Made by a program: the position numbers and the translations under genes | Assembly (NCBI GenBank): GCA_946478915.1 | Contig: CAMLER010000384.1 | Coordinates: forward strand, 1-5,483 | Reading direction: 5' to 3' | Length of the DNA stretch: 5,483 bases | DNA from: an uncultured Chryseolinea sp. | GTDB taxonomy: Bacteria; Bacteroidota; Bacteroidia; Cytophagales; Cyclobacteriaceae | Notes under the pieces: generated by a model | What the model saw: the letters and a program-made list of their open reading frames with translations, nothing else | Databases searched by the model: none | Told to the model about the DNA's origin: nothing | Shown here: positions 1 through 5,483 of the stretch, in pieces | Layout of the letters: each line of letters starts with the position of its first letter | How positions within the stretch are numbered: position 1 is the first letter of the stretch

Positions 1-7
1 CCTATCC

Positions 8-39
8 ACTTTTTCTTTTGTTCACCCAAAAGAAAAAGT
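8..39. repeat. 13-bp perfect inverted repeat (AT-rich hairpin)
   Basis: Bases 8-20 (ACTTTTTCTTTTG) are the exact reverse complement of 27-39, with a 6-base loop, TTCACC. A related arm follows at 41-52 (CCAAAAAGAAAA), so the 5' arm could also pair imperfectly with it. The stem has few G:C pairs and no T-tract follows on either strand, so it is a poor intrinsic terminator, although it lies downstream of the cupin gene. Similar CTTTTTCTTTTG-type palindromes are, from memory, common between genes in Bacteroidota. A dispersed intergenic repeat is therefore the likeliest reading. Confidence 0.6.
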
Positions 40-60
40 TCCAAAAAGAAAAGGGGTGGG

Positions 61-125
61 TCGAAATATGCTGGCCACCGCGCATTCCGGGCCACCCCCG
101 CATTTCGGCCGGGCCACCGCACCCG
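61..125. repeat. GC-rich GGCCACC repeat block, possible IS21-family end remnant
   Basis: The heptamer GGCCACC occurs three times, at 73-79, 90-96 and 112-118, start-to-start distances 17 and 22 bases. The first two spacers share GCATTYCGG (82-90 and 100-108). The block is far richer in GC than the rest of the window. On the minus strand it reads as repeated GGTGGCC with CGGAAT/CGAAAT words, which resembles the multiple terminal repeats where IS21-family transposase binds. No istA or istB coding sequence is present in the window. The element would have to lie to the left, or this is a solo remnant. The family assignment is from memory and tentative. Confidence 0.4.
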
Positions 126-250
126 CAGAGACCCAAGGACGTACCTCTAGTCAATATCATGTCTTTCTTTTTCAGTGGGCCCTATTAAATGAAGTGTAAC
201 TCTACTTTGACTGTAAGCCCACCCCAAAAACGTAAACCTCCTCTTTGTAT

Positions 251-748
251 TTAAAATATTCCTATTGAAGCATTCTCATCCGGGCTTGCCAGCCAATGGT
301 TGTAGCGTGCAGCCACTTTCATGAAATTTTGAAGTTGCCCCGGAGTGGGTTCGGGATGTTCTCCTGCAACCACCGGACGCCCAATCTCCTGGAAGAATTT
401 ACCTAGCCGTGGAGTTGTTATAATCACACCCTCAACAGGGTTACTGGAATTATTCCTCCACGCGTGACGGACATTCGCAGGAATGTGGACAAAATCTCCT
501 TCACCGACAGTAACCCATTTTCGATTCTTACTACTTTGTACCATCGCTTCAACGGTTCCCGATAGAATATAAAAGCTTTCCTCATCAGGATGACTGTGCA
601 ACGGCACGGAATATCCGGCAGGAATTGAACCCTTCATAACGCAATAGGTTGCATCTTTTTCCATCGGTGAAGTGAGAAATTCTACTGTGGGGCCAAGGGC
701 ATCAAATACACCGGTTGAACCTTTACTGACGATACTCGTCGAATGCAT
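251..748 (-). CDS. Single-domain cupin protein, substrate unknown
   Basis: This 165-residue protein is one small beta-barrel cupin domain, probably cytoplasmic, as no signal peptide or membrane segment is seen. Cupin motif 1 is complete: G45, H51, H53, E57 and G64 in the spacing G-x5-H-x-H-x3-E-x6-G. Motif 2 is G84, P90, H95, N99, with Asn92 where the classic motif has Gly. H51, H53, E57 and H95 would bind one divalent metal. Relatives include quercetin-dioxygenase-like and other small cupins, but the catalytic reaction cannot be read from the sequence. The C-terminal 50 residues (Pro- and aromatic-containing) extend beyond the barrel. The ATG at 748 has no strong Shine-Dalgarno sequence. The gene is 134 bases downstream of the polyprenyl synthase, across a palindrome, so it may have its own promoter. 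A family-level call is secure; a specific enzyme name is not. Confidence 0.88.
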   Translation of the reverse strand: MHSTSIVSKGSTGVFDALGPTVEFLTSPMEKDATYCVMKGSIPAGYSVPLHSHPDEESFYILSGTVEAMVQSSKNRKWVTVGEGDFVHIPANVRHAWRNNSSNPVEGVIITTPRLGKFFQEIGRPVVAGEHPEPTPGQLQNFMKVAARYNHWLASPDENASIGIF

Positions 749-800
749 GGCAAAAACCTAATTAGAATGTTAAATCAAGATAACGGCCGTGCCGTGGTCC

Positions 801-816
801 TGGTATCCGGATACCA
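801..816. promoter_or_regulatory. Perfect 16-bp palindrome upstream of the cupin gene, possible operator
   Basis: TGGTATCCGGATACCA is identical to its own reverse complement over all 16 bases. It lies 53-68 bases upstream of the cupin ATG and 67 bases beyond the stop of the polyprenyl synthase gene. As RNA it could only form a 6-bp stem with a CCGG loop, and no U-run follows on the minus strand, so a terminator is unlikely. A dimeric regulator site controlling the cupin gene is the main alternative. A weak match to the Bacteroidota -7 box (TATCTTGA, minus strand, 782-775) lies 18 bases downstream, which would put the palindrome over the upstream promoter element. The symmetry is certain; the function is inferred. 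Confidence 0.4.
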
Positions 817-882
817 AGCTTTCCTCGCAGTTCCTTTACCCGTGACTATTGCTTGACACGCCAATAATCGACAGCCATGGTG

Positions 883-1851
883 CTAAGACTCCCTTTCAAT
901 TAATTGCATGGTATAACCGCGCAATACAGATTTTGTTTTTTCCGGGCAGTCCACCCGTTCCAAACTTTTGAAGCCCTTTTTGAAAAACGTGTTTATTTTG
1001 TTTCCTGTCAGATTGGAAATCGAAAGTGCATCATAAATTTCTTTAACCGCTGAAACTTTTTCACTCTTGTTAAACTTTTTCACCGTCAGCCAATGGTTCA
1101 ACTCTTGACTTTGACGTCTATCGGCAAGAGCCAAGGATTTAATAAGAAGAAACGTTTTTTTATTCGCGATAATGTCTCCGCCCACAACTTTTCCAAACTT
1201 GCTGGAATCTCCATAGGCATCCAGCAGATCATCTTTTAACTGAAAGCCTATACCAATGTTAACTCCAAATTCACGAAGCAATCTGCAATCAGATTCTGAA
1301 GCCCCGGCAAGCATGCCACCAAGTTCCAGACTGAAACCCAGCAATACTGCAGTTTTCAGTTTTATCATATTCAAGTATTGGGATTCGGTAACGGTTTGTT
1401 GCCCCTCAAATTCCATGTCCCATTGCTGACCCTCGCATACTTGGGTGGCACATCTATTAAATGCATTAATAACAGTTCTTAGTTTCCGACCTTCAATATC
1501 CAATAGCATTTCGTAAACTTTCACCAACATAACATCTCCCGAAAGTATCGCCGTGCTCATGTTCCACTTCTTGTGCACGGTCGGTTTTCCCCTTCGCAGT
1601 GGTGCCTTATCCATGATATCGTCATGCATCAACGTGAAGTTGTGAAATGCTTCGATCGCCACCGCAAATTTTACTACAGCGTTAGGATTGTTCTTATATA
1701 ATTGATAGGCAAGCACCGTCAACATCGGACGCAACCGCTTGCCACCCCAAGACATCAAATACCGAATTGGCTCATATAAGGACGTAGGCTCCCTGCCAAA
1801 CTTTTGTCTCTTGATTTCTTTTTCTATGAGTTGCAAGTACTTTTCTGTCAC
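883..1851 (-). CDS. Polyprenyl (GGPP/FPP-type) diphosphate synthase
   Basis: A 322-residue trans-isoprenyl diphosphate synthase that condenses isopentenyl diphosphate with allylic diphosphates, feeding quinone, carotenoid or other isoprenoid synthesis. GGKRLRP is at 36-42. The first Asp-rich motif DDIMD is at 77-81, followed by LRRGKPTVH (85-93). The second Asp-rich motif DDLLD is at 207-211, inside a GFQLKDD context. All catalytic Asp residues are present and the length is normal for the family. Phe72, five residues before the first Asp, is the chain-length position where a bulky aromatic usually limits the product to about C15-C20, unlike octaprenyl synthases with Ala there. The start is GTG at 1851; an in-frame TGA five codons upstream rules out a longer protein. 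Adjacency to rnr is, from memory, common in Bacteroidota. The 166-base gap from rnr suggests separate or attenuated expression. The family is certain; the exact product length is inferred. Confidence 0.95.
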   Translation of the reverse strand: MTEKYLQLIEKEIKRQKFGREPTSLYEPIRYLMSWGGKRLRPMLTVLAYQLYKNNPNAVVKFAVAIEAFHNFTLMHDDIMDKAPLRRGKPTVHKKWNMSTAILSGDVMLVKVYEMLLDIEGRKLRTVINAFNRCATQVCEGQQWDMEFEGQQTVTESQYLNMIKLKTAVLLGFSLELGGMLAGASESDCRLLREFGVNIGIGFQLKDDLLDAYGDSSKFGKVVGGDIIANKKTFLLIKSLALADRRQSQELNHWLTVKKFNKSEKVSAVKEIYDALSISNLTGNKINTFFKKGFKSLERVDCPEKTKSVLRGYTMQLIERES

Positions 1852-1880
1852 GGCGGGGGATATTCAGTGGGTAGACGTAA

Positions 1881-1902
1881 AGGTATAAGGTATACAGGTA
1901 TA
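1881..1902. repeat. Short heptamer repeat AGGTATA, three copies
   Basis: AGGTATA occurs at 1881-1887, 1888-1894 and 1896-1902, the last separated by one extra C. Two related words follow, GGAATAG (1918-1924) and GGAATAA (1926-1932). On the minus strand the copies read TATACCT and lie 30-51 bases upstream of the polyprenyl synthase GTG. They create several TAnnTT-like words there, so they could overlap its promoter. The copies are seen directly; the promoter link is speculative. Confidence 0.6.
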
Positions 1903-1913
1903 GGGTTAAACAA
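1885..1913 (-). promoter_or_regulatory. Weak candidate promoter for the polyprenyl synthase
   Basis: On the minus strand TTG (1913-1911) is followed after 18 bases by TACCTTAT (1892-1885), a partial match to the Bacteroidota arrangement TTG-17 to 23-TAnnTTTG. A better -7 match, TACCTTTA (1885-1878), has a 25-base spacer, which is too long. Either would give a leader of roughly 20-35 bases before the GTG. The match is poor and lies inside a low-complexity repeat, so this is only a candidate. Confidence 0.18.
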
Positions 1914-1951
1914 TTCTGGAATAGGGGAATAAGGTCGGCACTTGCAAAATC

Positions 1952-2007
1952 TACTTACTACTTACTACTTACTACTTACTACTTACTACTTACTACTTAC
2001 TACTTAC
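1952..2007. repeat. Tandem heptamer array, 8 perfect copies of TACTTAC
   Basis: Eight uninterrupted identical 7-base units fill 56 bases, reading GTAAGTA on the minus strand. The array begins ten bases past the rnr stop codon and lies wholly in the 166-base gap before the polyprenyl synthase gene. The unit carries stop codons in all minus-strand frames, so it cannot extend the RNase R protein. Perfect identity implies recent expansion by slippage or ongoing turnover, and copy number may vary between strains. Heptameric short tandem repeats of this type are known in cyanobacterial intergenic DNA and, from memory, also occur in Bacteroidota. It contains no intrinsic terminator. Confidence 0.95.
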
Positions 2008-2017
2008 TAACTCCCGT

Positions 2018-4240
2018 TCATCGTCTCTTCGATCGCGATGCTGGCCTTCTCCCGCGTTCTCTTCTTTCTTCAAAATGGTCCTCGTCATCGCTATCCTCAC
2101 CATCAGCAAACACAAGGTCAATAAGTCGCTTGTCAATATCTGTTTTTTTCACGCGTATGTTCACTTTATCACCCAGCGTAAAAACTTTTCGCTTTCTTCG
2201 ACCGATTAACCGATAGTTTTTCTCGTCAAACTCATAAAAATCATCCGACATATCCGAGAGTCGTATCATCCCCTCACACTTTGTCTCGATAATCTCGACG
2301 TAGATACCCCATTCAGTCACTCCCGAAATCAATCCTTCAAAAGCCTTTTTCTCGGCGGAGGCCATGAACTCAACCTGTTTATACTTGATGGAGGCACGTT
2401 CCGCATCAGCCGCCCTTTTTTCGCGCTCCGAAGAGTGAACGCATTTTTCTTCATACTCAGCTTTGTTAAGATGTTTCCCGCCATCAATATAATGCTGCAG
2501 CATTCGATGAACCATCATGTCAGGATATCGACGAATCGGTGAAGTAAAATGGGTATAGTGGTTAAATGCCAAACCAAAATGACCTTTCACATCCGTGGAA
2601 TATTTTGCTTTAGCCATTGTCCGAATCGCAAGCTGTTCCAAAATATTTTGTTCAGGCTTTCCTTCAATCTCATTCATTAATTTGTTTAACGAGCTTGAGA
2701 TTGAATTCTCATCAATGTTCATTTTGTGCCCAAACTGTCGGGCAAAAATTGAAAAATCCTTTACCTTCTCCGGATCAGGAAAATCATGGATACGATAAAC
2801 AAATGTATTTTTTTCTCTTGCCTTCTTGTGATTATAAACGAACGTTGCAACCTGCTTGTTAGCCAGCAGCATAAACTCCTCTATTAATTTATGAGCATCC
2901 TTTCTTACCTTCGGAATAACTGCAAGTGGTTTCCCTTTTGGGTCCAACTTGAATTTTACCTCGGTGGTTTCAAAGTTTACAGCACCTTTGCTGAATCTCT
3001 CCTTCCTTAACTTCTTTGCGATATCGTTAAGGATACGAAGTTCTTCCGCCAGCACACCTTGACCTTTTTCAAGAATTAACTGCGCCTCTTCATAACTGAA
3101 TCGGACATCAGAGTGGATAACCGTTCGACCAAACCATTCCTTCTTGATTTTTCCTTTCTCATCCATTTCAAATACTGCTGCGAAGGTCAGTTTATCCTCC
3201 CTCGGCCGGAGCGAACATAACTCGTTGGATAGCCTCTCCGGTAGCATTGGCACTGTTCTGTCTACAAGGTAAACGGATGTGGCTCGGTCAAAGGCTTCCT
3301 GATCAAGAATTGAATTTGGTTGGATGTAGTGCGTGACATCGGCGATGTGAACACCAATTTCATATAAACCGTTGTCCAGTATTCTAAATGAAAGTGCATC
3401 GTCAAAATCTTTCGCATCCTCCGGATCTATTGTAAAGGTGATTACGTCGCGAAAATCCCAACGCTTCTTAACTTCTTCTGGCGTTATCCCTTCCTCAATC
3501 TTTTTTGACTCCGCGTTGACCCGTTCCGGAAATCTAAAGGGTAACTCAAACTCCGCCATAATGGAATGTATCTCCGCCTCATTCTCCCCCGCTTTTCCCA
3601 GAATTTCCACGACTTTTGCCTCGGGCTTCCGGTCATTTTCCGCCCATGAAGTAACTTCTACGATTACTTTATCGCCACTGGTGGCTCCATTAATATTTTC
3701 CGGGTAGATGAAGAAGTCCGTGTGGATCTTACGGGCATCGGCCACGACGAAAGCAAAATTCTTCGAAACCTCAACGCGACCTACAAATCGATTTCTGTTT
3801 CTATTTAATACTTTGATAACCTTTCCCTCCTGGTGCTCCCCATGACGGGTTGGAAAGATAGCGATCTGCACTCTGTCTCCGTCAACGGCTGAACCAAGGT
3901 CCCGTTCCTTAATGTAAATGTCTGGTTGGTCACCGCCAATTTTAACATAGGCAAACCGTGAACTTACATGATCGACGATCCCCGTAACCTCCTCTTCATT
4001 GTAAATGCCCCTGTAGTTCCCATCACGCACTTCTTCAATCCGGTTCTCTTCTACCAACTCATCAACAAGTCGTCCTATCAGCTTGATATCATCCTTTTTC
4101 TTCAAGCCCAATTTCTTTACGATTTGTTTCAGGGAGTAGCTTTTTCCACTGCTTTGATCTAACAGCGTCAAGAGAGACGCCTGCATCAGGCTCTTGATGT
4201 CTTTGCCGGATTTGCTCTTTGATTTGTTATTCTTGCTCAT
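2018..4240 (-). CDS. rnr: Ribonuclease R (RNB/S1-domain exoribonuclease)
   Basis: A processive 3'-5' exoribonuclease that degrades structured RNA, mRNA decay intermediates and defective rRNA or tRNA in the cytoplasm. Numbered from the ATG at 4240 (740 residues), a basic N-terminus and winged-helix domain (about 17-80) precede two OB-type cold-shock domains (about 83-220). The RNB catalytic domain (about 260-590) carries TIDPEDAKDFDDAL, giving metal ligands D272, D278, D280 and D281. The RNase II family signature, ending in HFTSPIRRYPD, spans about 554-578. The S1 domain is at about 633-711, followed by an acidic then Arg-rich tail. Length and order are normal for the family, and no catalytic residue is missing. 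The frame extends four codons further to a TTG at 4252, but the in-frame ATG is preferred: it has a GCAGG 12 bases upstream and starts with the usual Lys-rich N-terminus. It lies 83 bases after the exonuclease gene on the same strand. Confidence 0.97.
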   Translation of the reverse strand: MSKNNKSKSKSGKDIKSLMQASLLTLLDQSSGKSYSLKQIVKKLGLKKKDDIKLIGRLVDELVEENRIEEVRDGNYRGIYNEEEVTGIVDHVSSRFAYVKIGGDQPDIYIKERDLGSAVDGDRVQIAIFPTRHGEHQEGKVIKVLNRNRNRFVGRVEVSKNFAFVVADARKIHTDFFIYPENINGATSGDKVIVEVTSWAENDRKPEAKVVEILGKAGENEAEIHSIMAEFELPFRFPERVNAESKKIEEGITPEEVKKRWDFRDVITFTIDPEDAKDFDDALSFRILDNGLYEIGVHIADVTHYIQPNSILDQEAFDRATSVYLVDRTVPMLPERLSNELCSLRPREDKLTFAAVFEMDEKGKIKKEWFGRTVIHSDVRFSYEEAQLILEKGQGVLAEELRILNDIAKKLRKERFSKGAVNFETTEVKFKLDPKGKPLAVIPKVRKDAHKLIEEFMLLANKQVATFVYNHKKAREKNTFVYRIHDFPDPEKVKDFSIFARQFGHKMNIDENSISSSLNKLMNEIEGKPEQNILEQLAIRTMAKAKYSTDVKGHFGLAFNHYTHFTSPIRRYPDMMVHRMLQHYIDGGKHLNKAEYEEKCVHSSEREKRAADAERASIKYKQVEFMASAEKKAFEGLISGVTEWGIYVEIIETKCEGMIRLSDMSDDFYEFDEKNYRLIGRRKRKVFTLGDKVNIRVKKTDIDKRLIDLVFADGEDSDDEDHFEERRERGRRPASRSKRR

Positions 4241-4323
4241 ATGTGCGTTCAACCTGCGGTCTATTGTTAAACATAGGGATGAGCCGAAGGTTAATTGCTA
4301 CCGTAATACTACGAGATAAAAGT

Positions 4324-5040
4324 TTATTCAGCATGCCTGACCGATAAACTTGGAGGGTTAATGCTTTTGAGTTTTAAGAAAAGCTGGGCCAGCACCACCA
4401 CGTCCTGAATACAATAGTCTTTTATTCTCGTGAGGTCATTATCCTGGTAGTATACTGAATTTACCTGACTGCCATCGATTCCATCTTTGCTGGATGGTAT
4501 GTTGAAAAGACTGGCAAGCAGATCCAGCGACGTATAATGCTTATAATCCCCGAACTTCCACATATCCAGCGTATCAAGATGTTGTACCTCCCAGGACTTT
4601 TTTCCCATAATGTTCAAAGCTGGAGGAAGCGGAATTCCATTTATTAACATTCGACGGCACAAGTATGGATAATCAAACTCTTTACCATTATGGGCGCACA
4701 ATTTCAGATTTACGGGATCCATTTTTTCAATCATCGTTTTGAACTCCGACAATAATGCCGTTTCATTATCACCGTAATATGCTTTTGTTTTAAGTCCCAG
4801 TTCGCCAGTTTCCGTCTCAATAAATTTACCAACAGCAACGCAAACTATTTTCCCGAATTCCGCATAGATCCCGGCGCGTTCGTGGTAGATTTCTTCATCG
4901 GATTGATTTCGCTCGCGTTTAAAAAAAACAGCCTTTCGCGCCCACTGTGTTTTAATACGTTCGTCGAGGCTCACATAATCGTGTGTACTGGCAACTGTCT
5001 CAATGTCAAGAAATAATATGTCGCGAAGTTCTGGAATCAT
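4324..5040 (-). CDS. Predicted 3'-5' exonuclease, DNA polymerase B exonuclease-like (DEDDy)
   Basis: A 238-residue stand-alone RNase H-fold exonuclease resembling the proofreading domain of family B DNA polymerases, as in the predicted 3'-5' exonuclease family PF10108. All three Exo motifs are present: Exo I DIET (D12, E14), Exo II HNGKEFDYPYL with D123, and Exo III YCIQD with Y209 and D213. The Tyr four residues before the last Asp marks the DEDDy subclass, and the four acidic residues would bind two metal ions. HLDTLDMWKFGDYK (154-167) and the SLDLLASLFNIP stretch (171-182) are also, from memory, typical of the family. No polymerase domain is attached, so it is not a replicative polymerase; the substrate (DNA or RNA) cannot be read from sequence. 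The ATG at 5040 follows the upstream gene by 35 bases, which suggests co-transcription. No signal peptide or membrane segment is seen. Confidence 0.9.
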   Translation of the reverse strand: MIPELRDILFLDIETVASTHDYVSLDERIKTQWARKAVFFKRERNQSDEEIYHERAGIYAEFGKIVCVAVGKFIETETGELGLKTKAYYGDNETALLSEFKTMIEKMDPVNLKLCAHNGKEFDYPYLCRRMLINGIPLPPALNIMGKKSWEVQHLDTLDMWKFGDYKHYTSLDLLASLFNIPSSKDGIDGSQVNSVYYQDNDLTRIKDYCIQDVVVLAQLFLKLKSINPPSLSVRHAE

Positions 5041-5075
5041 TTGCTGCGATAGGTAGGAGTTAAAAAGAAGTCAAG

Positions 5076-5480
5076 TTAAGAATGTAAAACACCCTCCATC
5101 TCGAGTTCTTTGATAAATGAGATATTTTCCTCACGGATAGAATCCGGTACGAATACAAAGCGCTTATCGAAAATTTGTGACCCGATGTAGTAACTCACCC
5201 AGTATTCATTGTTCAGATGAAAAACTGCCGGGTCTATTGGCTCAATAAGTGTAGCGCTATTCGGCAAAATTGTCTCGAGATAATGTCTTAGAATAGAAGT
5301 CTGCTGTGGTTCCCCGTCTTTTTCGCCATATCCTTTGCTTGCCACCAGCGTATTCTCAATAGGAAAGTCGTTATTGTTAATCAGGTAGACCTTCCACTCC
5401 AGTGTTTCGCCTGGTATCTTCTTTCGTGCCACGGCGAGTGTAACATTCTTAACCTCGGGTATTTTTATGTCACGAATCAT
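5076..5480 (-). CDS. Conserved hypothetical protein, Bacteroidota type
   Basis: A 134-residue soluble protein with no signal peptide, membrane helix or catalytic motif that I can recognise. It alternates short hydrophobic and polar stretches (for example VTLAVARK at 13-20 and EWKVYLINNN near 28-37), suggesting a beta-rich fold. A conserved-looking block, PIDPAVFHLNNEYWVSYYIG, falls at about 82-101, and the C-terminus ends GVLHS. I recall closely similar small proteins across Bacteroidota, sometimes labelled phenylalanyl-tRNA synthetase alpha subunit. Nothing here supports that label: at 134 residues it lacks the class II synthetase motifs. The ATG at 5480 is only three bases from the window edge, so upstream signals and a longer N-terminus cannot be excluded, though the start fits the family as I recall it. 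It probably leads a short operon with the DEDDy exonuclease, hinting at nucleic-acid metabolism, but that is association only. Confidence 0.8.
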   Translation of the reverse strand: MIRDIKIPEVKNVTLAVARKKIPGETLEWKVYLINNNDFPIENTLVASKGYGEKDGEPQQTSILRHYLETILPNSATLIEPIDPAVFHLNNEYWVSYYIGSQIFDKRFVFVPDSIREENISFIKELEMEGVLHS

Positions 5481-5483
5481 AAC

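Noticed and set aside
175..222. GTGGGC/GCCCAC inverted repeat as a terminator after the cupin gene
   Set aside because: Only six base pairs with a 36-base loop and no adjacent T-tract; this could easily be chance.
753..760. TAGGTTTT on the minus strand as a -7 promoter box for the cupin gene
   Set aside because: It ends only four bases before the ATG and its nearest TTG is 15 bases upstream, so it would require a leaderless transcript with a short spacer.
783..795. ACGGC/GCCGT mini-hairpin next to the 16-bp palindrome
   Set aside because: A five-base stem with a three-base loop in a GC-rich patch is weak and has no T-run, so it is not supportable as a separate element.
1952..2007. The heptamer array as a CRISPR array
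   Set aside because: The units are 7 bases, directly abutting, with no spacers, so this is a simple tandem repeat.
2595..4162. Four plus-strand open frames (2595-2798, 2617-2862, 3372-3707, 3968-4162)
   Set aside because: All lie antisense inside rnr, which has complete family motifs throughout. Their translations are Ser- and Phe-rich low-information sequence with no domain, which is typical of shadow frames.
4268..4275. TATGTTTA on the minus strand as a -7 promoter box for rnr
   Set aside because: It matches TAnnTTTG at seven of eight positions, but no TTG lies 17-23 bases upstream, so it was not listed as a promoter.

Overview
The window looks like chromosomal DNA from the phylum Bacteroidota, probably near the Cytophagales. 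That placement is inferred from remembered protein family variants (the polyprenyl synthase first Asp-rich block and the C-terminal half of the small hypothetical protein), the lack of clear Shine-Dalgarno sequences, moderate GC, and spacers with short tandem repeats. It was not tested by any search.

All five genes lie on the minus strand, so transcription runs from high to low coordinates. In that order they are: a 134-residue conserved hypothetical protein (5480-5076); a predicted DEDDy 3'-5' exonuclease of the DNA polymerase B exonuclease type (5040-4324); ribonuclease R, rnr (4240-2018, after correcting a TTG start to ATG); a short-chain polyprenyl (GGPP/FPP-type) synthase (1851-883); and a single-domain cupin (748-251). 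The hypothetical gene and the exonuclease are 35 bases apart and probably co-transcribed. The exonuclease and rnr are separated by 83 bases. Larger gaps of 166, 134 and at least 250 bases separate and follow the last genes, and these hold most of the unusual sequence.

Functionally, the upper half is nucleic-acid processing: a DEDDy nuclease next to the processive, structure-resolving exoribonuclease RNase R. The lower half is isoprenoid chain synthesis (precursors for quinones, carotenoids or membrane lipids) plus a metal-binding cupin of unknown substrate. No functional link between the halves is visible beyond shared strand.

Non-coding content: 1-250 holds a 13-bp AT-rich inverted repeat next to a GC-rich block of three GGCCACC repeats that resembles the multiple terminal repeats of IS21-family elements. 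749-882 holds a perfect 16-bp palindrome. 1852-2017 holds eight perfect copies of a 7-bp repeat starting ten bases past the rnr stop, plus a second, different heptamer family. I found no RNA gene, CRISPR array, convincing terminator or new multi-gene system. The genes are ordinary housekeeping genes, and the intergenic repeats are the part most worth a second look.
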